From NCBI GenBank assembly GCA_946894095.1, contig OX335645.2:11431001-11495000 (forward strand): a stretch of 64,000 bases of DNA, in the 5' to 3' direction. Positions 1 through 15,600 of the stretch are shown here, one piece after another. The stretch is from Incurvaria masculella (taxonomy: Eukaryota; Arthropoda; Insecta; Lepidoptera; Incurvariidae). The notes under the pieces were generated by a model, which was given only the letters and a program-made list of their open reading frames with translations, searched no databases and was not told the DNA's origin. Position 1 is the first letter of the stretch. Every line of letters begins with the position of its first letter. A program made the translations under genes and the position numbers.

Positions 1-344
1 TTGTGTAGGCTAGAACCTGATAACAAATAAAAAGTATGTGAGGTGCGTGGGACACTCGACGGAAGCTAAGATTCTATGTATTTTTCAGATTTTATTAAGG
101 TCAAAGGCTTCCAGACAGAAAGATATGGCTAAATAAAATGAGCACATTGCAGGAAGTTATCTTGATGAGACCTTTCGTTTGAGTACCAACATGCACAGTC
201 TAGGAGTAGAAATTTCAGAGAGATGACAAATAGTCAGAATCTTGTAACGTGCACCGCAAGAGATGAAGTGTTTTAGTGAAACCAGAAGTCATAGAAGTAC
301 TCGAATCATTTTAAGGAAAGTTTATTTCAACTTTTCTTAGACAA

Positions 345-500
345 TGGCGAAACAAAACGATTGTACGTGTAAGGCTAATACCACATCCATATTAGCCCAA
401 CACACCATATGGGAACTAGGTGCCATGGCAGGACCATCCCTATATTGCACGGCTACATTAAACTGAATGGATAATACAAAAGGGATGTAATTCAGCAATA
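345..500 (-). repeat. SINE tail fragment
   Basis: GGCTAATACCACATCCATAT...AACTAGGTGCCATGGCAGG...GCACGGCTACATTAAACTG matches the reversed tail of the SINE family. It lies in the ATM intron after exon 22. Confidence 0.6.
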
Positions 501-531
501 ACGAATGTTCATCATGTTTCTATGGGTGTAC

Positions 532-697
532 CTGTTTATATTCAGCGTCAGCAAATCTAGCCAAGTCCAGGTATACTTTGAGTTGAGTCTCCATGTGACC
601 TCCTTCGCCAAGGGTATCAAGGCTCCCCTTCAAATACTTATGCAAAATATCTCGACTGCTCTCGTACCTTAATTCCACCATCCACGATCCAAATTGC
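532..697 (-). CDS. ATM: ATM coding exon 22 (FAT domain), last in window
   Basis: Residues 2135-2190. 'SRDILHKYLKGSLDTL' and 'KVYLDLARFADAEYKQ' match the FAT block containing 'KMKAFLSLARFSDTQYQR'. Donor ACAG|GTACAC in phase 0. The remaining exons, coding for the kinase, lie left of position 1. Confidence 0.88.
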
Positions 698-3600
698 CTG
701 AAATTAAATTTGACGGTAATCACAGACCAATAAAAAAAATCTGAACAAGTTAGATGTTAATAGCGTTCTAGACCAACTTAAGACATTCCAATATACTACT
801 CATAAAACGAGGCAATCATATTCAAATACATTGGAAAGAATGTGAGAGTTATATGGAAGAATTACATACCTTAGGGCATTTGCACGTAGTATTCTATCAA
901 TACAGGTGGCGTCATTGATAATGCTTTTGATGAGGTGTAAGGCGATGTCCTTGTGACCATTGGCCCACAGCACACGACTGTCCATCAGGGAAACCATTCC
1001 ACCGGGTCGTAATCTCTGGGCCATCGCCACCAGTCGCGTTGACAATTGCTGGCGGTTATTGGCCATTGCAAGTTCTGGAAGCAGGCAGGAACATTTTATT
1101 ATAATTAATCATTTATTTTGTCTCATACTATTAAAATCAGAAACATCTAGCAATATCTTGTTAAGAAATAAATATTTTTTATTGATTTATAGACCCTGAT
1201 TGGCTGAAGATAGTATATTCAAATATTTGTATGCCAATGAAAAGGTTCAATTTGATTCTGCTTTTATAAAATCGGCAGTTCTATCAGGCAATATTAAACA
1301 AATCTGAATGTGGTAAGCCCCCAAAGAGGCATTCCTAAGCAATATACATTTAGTCAAACTCAAAAAATTACGATTGCACATACCTGCATATTTCAACTGC
1401 AAGTTGATGATGTCATCAACTAATATCGACTCTAAGTTGGCTGCGTGCTGAAGAATCAAACTTCGCTGAGATAGGACTGGTTCAATGTGTTTGAAGTCGT
1501 CAAAAGGCATCAACATTGCCACGTCCCACTTACTAATCAGATCTATAACAGGTTGTTTCTTGCATCGTATAATGTAATACTCTTCTATCTCTTGAAACAG
1601 TTGAAGAATGGAGGTTACGTTGTATATCACTTGGCAATTTTCGATGTTGGACTTCTTTAAGAAATTGGCAACAGCGAGTTTAGCACTGTCGAGTGGAACT
1701 TGAAGACGACTTTCGTAGCCATCGGTAATAGCTATAGTTAAGCAGTCTTTTAGACAGACATATTGGTAAGCTTTGATGATGGATTCCAATTTCGATATTG
1801 AGTGGGTATTTTTTATTTCCAGACTGGATTTATCGACAATAAGACTCCAGTCACCTAGAAAATAATAATTACTTTAACACACATTTTATCAATATGATGA
1901 TTTTATTTCTATACAGGGTATTTAATTATCGGTGGTAAATGTTCACATGGTTGAATACTTACCTAAATTGGAGTAGCATTCAAATTTGACATCGTCCAGA
2001 TCATTGTCATCGGGCAAAGCTTTCATGTACTGCACGGCAATATGGTACAAGCCAGACTTGTAGAAGGATCTGATGACACCTCTCTGCAGACTCAAAACTT
2101 GCGTGTCGTGGTGGGCCGGGGTGTGAGACAGTGCCACATCGTGCAGCAGAAGGGCATCACCGAAGTGGCCCATCCTCAAAATATGATTGAGCTTCTCTCC
2201 CTCGTTCGATAGATGTCCGGTCCCACACCCGTAGACAGCATCAGATTCGCCGATTGCCACATAGCTCTGTAAGTTAAGTAAGATCTTGGTTTTAGAAATT
2301 GGTAAATTTTGTTTTGATTGCTATTGCTTTCAGATTTCACGTTACGTGCGTCAGTTTAGAAGTTGATTTGCCTGAATGTCTAGCAACAAGTATTTAACGA
2401 AAAAAAATTCATTCGGAAATTGAGACGCAAATGACTAAAGACGAAAAGTGAAAAAATATTATATGGTGATTAAATCTATCGAGTGCGAAGTAATGAGTAG
2501 TCTTGGAACTGGAACTTAGCAGGGATTTTAATTGCTGAACTGTAAAGATAGTTGCACTGGAGGAAATGCCGCAAACCGCATCACCGAATGCAGCAATAGG
2601 GCACCAAAGCAAAGGTCTGATTTTGAGGCAGAACCTGCTGAGCAACCAAGGCGAGAGCGACTGCATTTAAGTTAGACAAAAGACAATTGCATGGGTGAAC
2701 TGACAATCACAAACATTAACCCTGTTACTAATAAACCCAGATCATCCTCAGAATAGTTATGCAATGTTTTTTTTTGCTTTGAGATGTAGTTTCGGATTCG
2801 AGAGAGAGGAATAAAACATTATATAACCATTCAAAGGATGTTCTGGGTTTATTCGTAACAGTAATTTAGGGGCATGATATAGAACCAGAGTTTGTAGAGC
2901 AGGCTGTCATAATGGCCAGTACATTAAATTTGGGAAATGAATATTGGGATTGAAACAAACAAAAAAGTTTGATAACTTTTTGCTGAATATCCTCTAAATA
3001 AAAAGTTAGACTTTTCATACAAAACAATTCAATATTTTAATGCAACAAGAATCTAATGTTCCGTAAGAACGTGGGAACGTTGTATTAACTTGGATGGCTA
3101 ATATCACGAAATGTCATGAAATTAGCCTGACAAACCACGAGGGATCTAGGTTCCATGCCATGACCTTTATGGGACGTTACAACGTCGCGTCAAATTACAC
3201 TAGACAAAAACATAACGCCGGCCGTTACGACCGTTACGGCACCCTGTATAGTAAGTAGCCTTTCATACTGTATCCATCGATGCTACAAGTACCTTTCTGA
3301 ACATGTTCTGCACTCGTTCACCATGAGGCAGGGCGGCGGTGGCGGTGGGCGAGCCAGGCGGCGCGCCGTCGCACCGCTCCACGCACCACAGCTCGCCGTA
3401 CAGTACGGCCGCCGCGCTGTGTCCCGCCAGGCACGCCGCCCACGCCACCGTCTCGTAGTTCAATCGCAAGTAGTTGTACCTGCCCAATTCATCCTGCGCC
3501 CTAAAAATAATGTTAACTTAAATACCTATCATAGTATTTTGTATGAACAACAAAACGGTGTGAAAGATAGAAATATCGAAACAGAATGAGCATATGAATA

Positions 3601-6600
3601 AACCTTGACAAAAATAAACTAGGTATCAACAAGATCTTGACGTCACGAAAAAATTTTTTAAACTGCATTAATAATTAAAATTATAGCATACATTTACCCT
3701 AAATAGAGAAGAACACTCAAAGCATATTGTAGGTGTTGCATGAGCGACCTCACCTTAGAAACGTCAAAACTGTCATTCCTGGTATGTTTTATTTACGAGT
3801 TTTTAAATTAAAGATGTACGCCGTGATGCAGTTGGAATACGTTTTGGAGGAAAGAAGAGCTTTTGTTTGTCCTCAAACTAATTTTAATGCCCAGCACAAA
3901 GTTTGAAATGAAATATTGTAGGTTATGTTATTGTGATATTTTCTTTCCTACGACTTCATTTGATTAGCATAATTTGGAACAAATAATTTTCAGATCAATA
4001 ACGTATAATTTTAGTCATTTTATATACATAGGTTGAGGAAGTTACATTTTAAAATCGACTCTGTTTTATTTTGTATGGTATCTGACAGCTTTGATAGATC
4101 TATTAGGTTAGCTCACCTAGACACCACCTGTCGTGATAAATAAGCAACTTTCTTCCCCATTGACTGAACACAAAGTATCAAGTATCAATGTTTGATCTCT
4201 GTTGCTGCAAGTCTCAAGGAACCATGATGAGGAAAGTATAAATAATATGTATGGCTATGTTCTCAAACTTTTGGCCCATTGAAATATTCATACCTTTGCT
4301 TGTTTGTGCCAAGAGAAACATGAAATATTGTTTATTACCTGTTCTTATATTGCAAACGCTGAACTCTAACGAAATCCACAACACGCAACATCGCCTCCAC
4401 TGAGGATTTGTGCCTGTCCATTAAGTGGAGGCTATTTTCCCTCGTTACAATAGCGTTATGATCCTGTGACGAACAGTACGTTTTCTGATAGAAATACTGG
4501 AAGAAAGCTGTGAGCTGCATACTAAGGACCATCAACTGTGCTTCGTTGGCATGAGACACAATGAGTCCAAATAATGGAGGTATTAATTTGTCTGCTAGTG
4601 ACGGCTGAAAAAAAGTTAACATGGAATAATTGAGATATTAATAAAAATACATACATTTTAGGAATCATTAACAATGGAATATGAATGGAATTTATTGTTT
4701 CAATATATGAAACAAAGTATTAGATAGATAGCACATTTTCTAAAATAATAATTGATTATCATGTAAATTCTTACCTTCAGTTTACATACTTCATATAGCT
4801 CTGAAAAGTAATTATTTTCAGTAAAAAGCACATTTGTCAAAGTTGACACAACTTTGGTTAGCCAGGCCTCATGATTTTCATTATTGATTGGAATCCAAAT
4901 TGATTGAGTTTTAAGAATTGCAGTGAAATTATCATTGTTAATTGCACACTTGACTGCACTGTGATTTTTTCTTTTCGATACAAATGGTTGCAGATGGTGA
5001 CTCTTAAGATCACTTTGCTCTGAAACAATATAATAAAAAAATTAAATTCGACATACTTTTATTACTTTTTTGTTATTGTGGTTTATAACTTTGTTTGTTT
5101 CAAATGTTTACGAAATGGCTACTTTCATATCCATTTAAGTTCTAACAGCAACATCTACAATGAATTATTGTAATCTATCTTAGTCAATCTTTAAAAATAA
5201 GCAGAACATTCATATTGTTATTTTGGTGGGGTGTTGATAGAAGCGAAAACACCAAAAGTTCACAATAATCCCATTATTGTTAACTTTCGATTTAGTTAAC
5301 AGACTTACAAACACACAAATTTCCTAAGCGTTGATCCGTCCGATAATAAACTCACAACAGTTTATCACCACAAACTGGATCAATTTGTAAACTCGTAAAT
5401 TTTCATTGCCTCTTCTTCTTTACCGAGTTTATCGAAACCGCGGATCTATCAGATTTTGACGTAACTTAGTTTAGTTTGACTACCAAAAAATTTAAAATAA
5501 ATGAAATTGTATCACTTCTGAAGAACAAGTCTCTCAAACGCTGTATCCCTTGTTTCGCATCAGAATAGGAACTCACTCTATCGCCTGTATCGCTACTATC
5601 CACAAGGGAACTGCCCATCCCAGGGCTCGAGCGTCTTTTATATCGCTAGAGGTTCTATCTAGAATTTCCACCGATTTCTAGATGCTCTCGCATTGCGTAT
5701 AAACAATCTCCTTCAAGACATGACTCGAATGTTACAGAGAATTTTTATTTATCAGTACGCAAAGGAGACATTGTGACGATTGAAAAACGATGTAATCGTT
5801 TCGGTAACTCAGTTTGTTAGAGCAATGGACAAATCAATCTGATTATGCAAGATCGAATTTTGAGGATAAAGGTTTCAATCTTGCTTCAGATGAACGTCAA
5901 AACCAAAAATGTGAGCGTTCATTTTCATATTGTGATTACAATGTTTTAATGTTGATGTCGCTGTTAAACCTTAAATTATTGCAATGTGGCTTACCAGGTC
6001 TGTCAGTTATCCTAAGATATTGAAAACACCATAGGCTTAGAATGGAAACACATACAGAGTCAACTGACGGATGAGACAAAAATAGTTTCGAATACAAAAT
6101 GTCATGCCCTTTTTTACTAAAAAAAAATATATATATATCGCTATGTAGCTTCAAAATAATGATCAGAAGTTGTGTTTTAAAGGACATTGCCGAAATCAAA
6201 ATCGCATTAAAGAGTACATTGACAAAGACCGATACCAATAGGCAAACGTGATTGAAAATTAAAATTAAAAATAATATTTTTCAATTACTAATTAATGAAA
6301 GTCCCAGCGGACAAGGATTATCATTTTTAAAAAAGTTCACATGTTGTTCTCAGATTTTTTGTATTTTCGCTGTAATAGTTGAAAATGATAACATTTTAAT
6401 CATTTAGCTGAAAGATAGCGATTTCAGTTAAATGATTAATGTCAATCTGGAATAAAAATCGAAACTAAATACACTCGGTAAATAGGAAAATGAATTATGT
6501 TACTAATAAAATATTTTATCATTATACTTCCGGTTTAGTTTTGGTCTATTTTCTATACCAATATCTGGCAGCTCCGACCGCGACAAGCTGTCATTATGAC

Positions 6601-9600
6601 AGATTGTACGTATGTCTCAAGGTAAAAATCGGTCAGTACGTCTTCAATAATTTACGGAGAACCGACTGGCGCTGCTATCGCTATAATATTTTCCTTAAGA
6701 TCGGAAGGAAAAGGTTATCAGCCAGATCAATTTATTTTAAGGTTTACGACCATACTATTCGATTATAGCATACTGATTTCGCTTCCTCTACAAACATACA
6801 CGTTTGTAATTATTCGTCAACTACTATTTTAATTATAATTTAACTTAAATGCCTTCTTTGTAATTAATAGAAAAAAAATATTTATGGTTCTATGCTGAAA
6901 GTACTTGCCTTTCCGTGTGAACAAAGACACCAAGAGAAGTAACATTTCACAAGACTAACCTCAAATATGCATTTTTAAAAAAGTCTTACGGGTTTTTCCT
7001 GCTGTGAAAGTAAAGTAAATCATATAAATTATTGTGTGTAAGCATGTGAGGAATGAAAATACGTTTGGTTGATACGGTATCGTTTAAGTAGTAGAGCTTT
7101 TCTGGCCCATAGTAAAATCGGCAATGTCCTTTAACTTTGAAATATTGAGGAAAAGTTAAGAAATTTGATCGACAAAGAATCAGTGGGTCACTTTTATTTA
7201 CCATAAAAAAAAAGATTCCGACGAATTAAGAACCTCCTCCTTTTTTTTACTTCCGTTCACTTCACAATCTATAAATGCATGCTTTCTTTAAGAAAAACTA
7301 AAAAAATTATAAAGATTTCACAACAAAAAAATATTTCTCTTTCCATGAGCGCGATTGATAACAATTGTTATCAAGAAGTTGTCTTATGGGACAGATGTGT
7401 TCCATCTCCCTCTTACTCGCAGTAGTGGTATTTGAGTTGACGTCTCACTCCCACGCTACGTTGGTCTTGTAAGCACTATGCTAGGTCTATGGAAAACACA
7501 TACTTTTAAACATTGACTTACCGAGAGCAATCTTTCCTTCTCTATAGGACAACAGTGATTTCAATGCCTTTGTTGTCTTCTGAATGACCATGGGATGCTC
7601 ATCAAACACATTTTCAGATAGAGTATGTAGAGCAACCAGCGACATATATTGAGAAGGATTTACGCAAACTATTTTGTCCTGGCTTTCAGGAGTAGACGTA
7701 ATCAACGTCCTAAGATTGCAAGGACCAATTAGAGCCAGGCAGTCGCACGCTGCCACAATGCACTGAAATAAATACAATGTGTGTGAAACTTTTGAGATTA
7801 CCGTGGTCGTTAGACATGTTTGAAAAATGTTACGGCTTTTCACGCGGCAGGAAGATACATTCTCCGACGTTTCGAGCCAATCATTCAGCCCGTTCTCAAG
7901 GAGGCATCCGCCGCGTTCGTACGCAGCAGACGACTGAGGTGACCGCTAAGCTCGCCGTGGTCGTAAATCGATTTACGTACGCGTACGAACGCGGCGTATG
8001 CCTCCTTGAGAACGGGCTGAATGATTGGCTCGAAACGTCGGAGAATGTATCTTCCCGCCGCGTGAAAAGACGTAACATTTTTCAAAAATGTGTGTGAATA
8101 TCTACATATTAGACCAACTTATTTCCAAACAAGGCAACCAATGTGATTTAAATAAAAACTTTATTAGCTGTATGTTACCTTTGGATCTGCAGAGTTGGTA
8201 GCAATATTAGTTAAAGAATTGATAAGCTGGTGAATCACACTGTTCTGACAATCTTCTGAAAATCCTTTTAACTGTTTGAGCGTGTCGCAGTACACAAGCA
8301 ATTCTGCTTTTTGAGTTGTTATAACGGCTTTCACATTGTTTAGCGTTTCGAGACTAGAACATATGGAAAACTTATTACTAACTGATGATTCACATACATT
8401 TAGTAGTAACTATATAGTCAAAAATAAGCACAATTGTCAGGTAAATTTCCCGAAGAGTTTAATAAGTTATTCCTGTTTTAAAATCTACCCAGCATAATTA
8501 TGTGGACCTGTGAATAGATCCAATGATAGAGCATACTGCATCCTTCATGGCTTGATGTGTGGACAAACGTATTCTGATGCACATCAGACTATTAACAGGG
8601 TGGAGATTTGAGAAATAATGATAAAAGAAAGAATACATATTCCAGAAAAACTTGTTTCATCTACCTATGTCATGTTTAAGTAAGCCCTGGAACCATTGGG
8701 TAAATTCTGTATTTTAATGAACACTGTACTTTGCAGTATGATAAATAGAGGGATAATTAAAATTAATAATAGGAAAACATTACCTATAGCATGTCAATTT
8801 TGGGATAAAGTTTTTGAGTGAAACTATAAAGTTCAGTGAACTATGAGATGAATCCATTTTCCCTTGTGTTAATGCACAGGCAGCGTCGACCAAATCTATG
8901 CTATTTTTGGGACAATATTCCATGTCATTCAGCAAGAAACTTAATAATTCTTCCAACTCAGCGCATTTGTTGTCATGCTTCATCATAATTAAAGTTGATA
9001 TGAGCTGCGGGATTATTTTATCAATAGCCATCAACTTATCAGGAAGTATTTTCGAAAGTGTTATGTTAAGAGCTCTGCAGACCATTCCTGTAGATTCCTT
9101 TTTCTTGCCATCTTTATAGCACGCCCTAAGCGTATTCAGAAGGGTGCAGCACATGAAATTGCAGATATAGCCATCTAGCCTTGTGGTGAGTGGAATATGT
9201 GCAAAGAACACTACGTATCTGTGCAAACAGATTAGTTTTGATTCCAAAACATTTTCTGATTCGATTTGTGACCATAAATTGAGTAAAATACTGGATATTG
9301 CTAGAGGCATATTTTCGCAAATGTTCTGCATGATGCAACCACCAACAATTTCCTGAAAACTTTCAATAATTTAGAATGTACTTATCTAACCGTTTTTTGA
9401 CAAGAATATAATTTTACAACTAAGAAAAGATGTAATTTTTGGAACAATGTTACATACCCCAAAATATTTTAACACCAATTCATACGTTTGAAGAGAATAA
9501 TTGAAGGGTTCTGGTGTAGAAATTGGCGCTACCCAATTAAATTTCTCAGCTATGTCCATCGGATCCATTAGCATCATCGTGGACTGCAGTATTACACTTC

Positions 9601-12600
9601 CAAAATGTTCTTCGTACAACTTGCTTATTTTATCAACGCCAAACCACTCCATGGAAGATTTGAACATTCTATTACCAGTAGCTTGCAAGCCGTCTACTTT
9701 CATCCATGTGGGACATGCCACTTTGTATTTCTCGTGGACTGAATGTGGTAGAGACAAGGCCAAAATGTTGGAAAAACAGTGCTGAAAAGAAAAATAAACA
9801 GGCTTATTAATTTTTTTCTCATATGTAAAAAAATCCAGTAAAATGGAAATATATTTATTTGGCGGACATACATTAATTATTTTGTCTTCTTCAATGTTCA
9901 TTGCATTTTTCAGCATCAGTAAGAGAGAGCTTGATCCCACTGAGCCCTCGTTATTGCAGTACACCTCTGCAGGAATGAGCCAGTTCATATGCTCTCGGAA
10001 AAAATGGTCAATGTTATCGTAACCAAAATACCAGTATGATATGTCATGGACGCTTATCTTCATGTTAAACCAGTAATATAAGAGGGGAAGTAAGTTACTT
10101 TTCAGGTACTCGTGAGTAGGTCTGCCTGTTATATTGATAACTATAAGGTCTAACACTTTTCCAATGAGCTTCCTGTCGATTGATTTGGCTTTAGCAATTT
10201 CCACCAGAGCTGCAATTAATTTTGTCATCCACATCGGTCTGGCAAGGGCTAGAGCCACAATGCAATGCAACACAGTGGATGTTCTGTTCACCGCTTCATC
10301 TTTAAGCATTTCTCGACTTTCTGTAGAGACCTACAAATGAATAAACATACATCTTTAATACCTACAATGTGCTGCTTATTTAAGTCTCATATTGACTGGA
10401 TAGCAAATATAAAATAAAGCAGGCAGGCAGCTAAGCCACCGACTCAAGAAATAACAATAATTGTAACTACAATAACTGTAATATTTTTTTTACTTTTTAG
10501 TGCATATTAATTTGTTTTGGAATACTTTTTCTAATAATTCGGAATAATGCACTTACGATCACTAATGGCTTTTAACACTTACGATTGACCGGTGAGGCAA
10601 ATCGGATCTCGCCGACATGTATCGCCCACTGCGCCGTGGGCTTCTTCAGGACAGAGGCTGGCCTGGAGCAATTGCAGTTGCATGTTGGCGAAACCCGATT
10701 ACCACACCAGACAACAGTAAGTGTTAACCTCCGTTAGAAATAAAGGGGACCAAATATTTAATGCAATGATCTTATCTAACAATGGTTTCACCGAATATAA
10801 TTTAGTTCAGTTCATGCATGAAATTACAAAGGTAGGTAGGTAGGTATGGTCAAATTCATCAACAAAATACAAAGAAAAAAAATTTGGTCATAAAGTCGTA
10901 AATTAATACCAATTACAGAAAAAAAAATGCATCGAGCAATACCAATGCATACTTTTAAACATTTCAGAACATTCAATACGTAGTTGAAAGTAAGATTATT
11001 AAAGAAGAAAACCGTTTACTATTTTTGGCACCGAAATACGTCTTTTTGCAAAGGGAGAAGGTCGATTAGGGCAAATCTGGCATGCAGGAGAAGTACCTAA
11101 GGAATACAAAGAGTTAAGGGATGCAGCATGCCTGATGGAGGGCTCGCACTTATTGAAAACTCTAGCACCGACCGCATGCACCTTGTCCATGCAGGCAAGC
11201 CGACCATTCTATGGGTAAATAGGCTGTGCCTGTTTCGTTCTGAGATTGTAAGAATTGCCCCGACTGGATGTCGTAAATTCATTGGGATGTTGTCTGACGA
11301 CTGAACAAATTTGCAGGTTGCCAACAGGTGGACTCAGGATGGCTAAGCTCAAATGGCAGTGGGCTGGTCACGTCAGCCAAAGAGACGACGACCGTTGGAG
11401 TAACCGTGTCTTACACTGGCTGGCGGCCGTGGACAGGAAAACGGAGTGTGGGAAGACTACCCGCCAGTTGGGACGACAACATCAACTGCGTCGGCGGAAA
11501 GCAGTTGTTCCGTACCGCTGAGGGCCGGGAGGACTGGAGAAAAAATTAAGAGGCGTATGTCCAGCAGCGGACGCAAACACGCTGACTGGCTGACGAACTG
11601 ACAACTTAACATGCTTGCAGCAGTTTATGCATTCCGTTCATAACTTATATAGTTATGAACGTAAACAATTATATAATGATTAAAATTTACCTCAACCTCA
11701 AAAATGGCTAGCAAATCTGTCAAAAATATCTTCAAATGGTTTTCACTCATACTGCAATAAGTATCCTTTATTACATAACATGTGTACAAGCGTACAGAAT
11801 GCAAAGGACTATACAATCCCTTGACCATGGTATCTCTTAGAGTGTTGTTCCACTGTTGGTGTTTCAATGCCTCTATTTTGGCTATGCACTTGTAGACAAG
11901 TGCTGCAACACAGGGAGGATAATATGCTGTCTGACATCTGTGCAGATACCCACGCAGCATAATAATGCAATTGTTTTTCATTGTCTCGGTCGGTACATCT
12001 CCAATTTCTTCTAGCATGGGGTATAATAATTTCAAAATATGTATAGCAGCTTCAGAGTTGCGGAACAGTGATTTGCACATTGCTTGCATGAACCGAAACA
12101 AATGTTCTGAAACAATTTTAAATTTTATATCAGCTGTCATAGTTGATTTTAAACCTAATGAATATTTTAAAACGTTAGATTATGAATAACGCATAATGGA
12201 AAGTTTTTGGAAGCATAATAGACAGTTTAAAGCAGTAAAAAGTTTCGTTCACTGTTTTAATGGGTATCAAACAAGTTCAGATGTTTGGTTTTCTGAAAAA
12301 TAAAGTTTTTACACATATTTTAGTTTCAATAAGTATTAAACATACAAAATATATTGGCAATAAAACAATTTAAAACAACCATTGCTCCATGGTTCGGAAT
12401 CCATTTAAAATTGTAAGGGACCTACAATTAGGTGGTAGGGATTAAGCCCGCCCGGCTTGGTACCCTCGCATTGGATGAAAATATGGTCAAAGCGGAAATG
12501 AAAAATTGTCCGTGTTTTCCATTTAGTTAAATATAGCCGTGCTCATTAAGGAAAGGTCCTGGCATGGCACTAATATAATTACGGTGGTATTAGCCATCCA

Positions 12601-15600
12601 TGTCAGGTAGCATAATACAAAAAAAATATGTTGTTTGAAAATGGAACTTTCCAAGAGTTAGTTATGTTTTAGTCTGCTTGATTTATCTTTCTTTTTTTCA
12701 TTGTGCCATACAAATATAATGGATTAAACTTGAAAACAACTTGGTTTCATGACTTTACAATTTTCGCTGGGCTTAGGTAAACTAGACATTTTTTCTCTTT
12801 CCACAGATTGTGTTCTTCTTATATTAATCTAACAAATTGTAACGGTAATTATAGGAAATCGGTTATTGGCTTGAGTTTAAGGTAATTTTAATTTAAAAAA
12901 TTGTACTAGATATGTAAGCTGTTGATCTCCAAAATAAAATAAAATAGTCACCAGATACTCCAATTGGCATTGGGTGATAAAACTCCATTAAATAAAGTCG
13001 ACATTTCCACACGTTTTTTTTTCGACAAGTTATCTACACTACAGTAGAACTGCACTACACTAGAAAATAAGAAAACAAAAACTGCCTATTGGTATGTAAA
13101 TTCCTGATTAAGTTGTCCTTCACCCTGATAATGCGTTAACAGCTTAGGTAGCAAATGAGTATGTGATGATGAATCCGTCATACAGGCCACACTAAATCCG
13201 AAAATTAAAAATAAGCTTGGAGGGATACGATTTACAAGCCGGGAAACGGCGATGAATGCTATTTAAGAGGCCATTGAAGACGTCTCTGCGGATGACCGGA
13301 CTGACTGCTTTATACAATGGTTCCAAATAACTATGTTTCAAACTAGGGAGAGACTTATATCATAAACATAATATGTGTCCCTCTTAATACCAATATGGAA
13401 TTTACAGTATAACCAAAGTAATTTGACAGTGGAAAAACTATGTACTTACCTATCGGTTTTTGAACAACATTTTCATCACATAAAATTTCTATGCACCGGA
13501 AAGCGATTTTCACATCAGTTTCTGCTGAAAAATTATAAAGTTTTGGATCTAAAATTAGCTCAAGCACATCTTCCCTAAACTGGGCTTCACTTTTACAATA
13601 AAATGCACATAGCTCTAAAACACTGCCTCTCAAATCCTCATGGCGAGCATCTTCCGCATCAAAACCATCATCAACTGTTTTCATGGTTTTGTCATCATCA
13701 TGGTTGATGATTCCATACAAAACTCTGAAAAAATCTTCATCTGCACCATTTCTGAGACGTCTTTCAATGAAAATATGATGGTCATTAGAAAGCAAAGATA
13801 TCATCGACTTTACGATCAATGTCTTGTCGGATAGTTCCGGAACGCGATCAAAGTATTTTCCCATTCCAGAAAAGGCTGCATCAATGATATGGCAAGTAAC
13901 CTTCCACAAATTATCATCTTCCATGCTGGAGGTGTTGCAAATATTAAATTTCAGCAAATTATGATGATAAGCAAGTGATAATCTCAAATGGTTCATCAGA
14001 TCAATAGATATAATTTTGTCCTTTTCAAACTTGTCCATTTGTAGTTTTAGTTTTGTAACTAAAAAGTCATTAACTTTTTCTTTTGAAGAATTACATATTT
14101 GCAGCGTTGGTGCATCAACTTCTTTACTTATTTTGGGACTTGGTTCCTTCCATAGCCCAATTTCAAATTCACTTGCCAACATAATGTCTTCAGTATTTTC
14201 AAATGCAACAGAAAATAGATGATCTGAATTGTTTGCATCACAGTTTTTCTTGGAGACATGACAGCTTTCTTTTGTTGTCAAATGCAGCATAAGTTCTTCA
14301 AAAACAGGTTCATTAGAAGAATCAAGATTCAGATCTTTGCTCCAAACAAGATATTTGAGTTTATTGTCATTTTCATTCAATTTAGTCTCATATTTCCGAA
14401 ATAAATGATTAAGAGTCGCAACACTATCCAAGGTAACTATCATAGCACCATCCTTGTAAAGTTTGAGTAGCTGTGGCAGGTTTATTTTGTCAACTAAATC
14501 CAGCTCAATCATAGATTGCATAATTGTGTGTATAGGTCTGTGGGCGGCTGAATCAACTGAACTATATCTAAAACAAAATAAAAAAACACGATAAAATTAT
14601 CTATTACAATCAGATATAACAGAGATACTCAGTTTATACTTACTGAACATAAAAAATGACCCAATTCTTCATGAAATAATTCAAAAGTAGCTGAATCAAG
14701 AGTTTATCTGGGTCCGCAGCAGCATAGAATTTTAATCGAAGTTGTGACTAGGTATGCCTATCATTATGTGCTGACTTTGGTTGATCTCCGGACATACATA
14801 TAGCAGCTTTCGACACTTATTTTCAAGAAATATCCGTAATTTTACTGGTTTACCAGGTTAAGAGGTTAAAATTAGCAGTAAAACATAAAAAATATCATTT
14901 TCGCAAAACACATTTTCATTTATCCGATTTTAATCATAACTTAATGTTGAAATTAGTTTAAGTAATATATACTTTTGACACCAAGCAACTACATTTATTT
15001 TTTCAACGAATGTGATATGTATGTATAATGACTGTGAAGCAAGGGCACATTAATTAAAGAAAGAAAGCGTTAAAATAGGATTACAATACATTACAAATCA
15101 AAGTTGGAGCATACCACTTTAGTGCCTTAAATTGCAAATATCAATTGTCTAACGCACCTGACACAGGAATTCCATAGAGTTTGTATAATGAGAACCACTG
15201 GCTCGTTGACTATTACAGCTGATGCCAATTTCTTTAATATCGAGCAAGCACTTCTTCCAAAATCTGTCCAATTAATTTTGTGGATCGAATAAGAAATATA
15301 ATTCTCCAATACACTTAGTAAAATAGCACTGTCCATTGTGGATATTGTTTCTGAATATAGTCTTATGTAAGCTGTAATAACACTCATCCTGAAAAAAGGA
15401 AATTGTTAATTTTTAGGGTTCCGTACCCAAACGGTGAAAACGGAACCCTATTACTGAGCCTCCGCTGTCCGTCCGTCATTCCGTCCGTCCGTCTGTCTGT
15501 CACAGGGCTGTATCTCATGAACCGTAATAGGTAGGCAGCTGAAATTTTCACAGAATGTGTATTCATTTTGCCGCTATAACAACAAATATGTAAAATAAAA

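Noticed and set aside
2409..2666. 85-codon minus-strand open frame after an AG-like site, between ATM exons 18 and 19
   Set aside because: Exon 18 joins exon 19 directly in phase and gives the conserved order (MFRK-SYVAIGESD). The frame has no donor in phase and no ATM similarity.
3323..3589. Plus-strand 88-codon frame
   Set aside because: Antisense of GC-rich ATM exon 18.
7777..8097. 106-codon plus-strand frame and overlapping minus-strand frames
   Set aside because: Created by the foldback MITE; the two halves are inverted copies.
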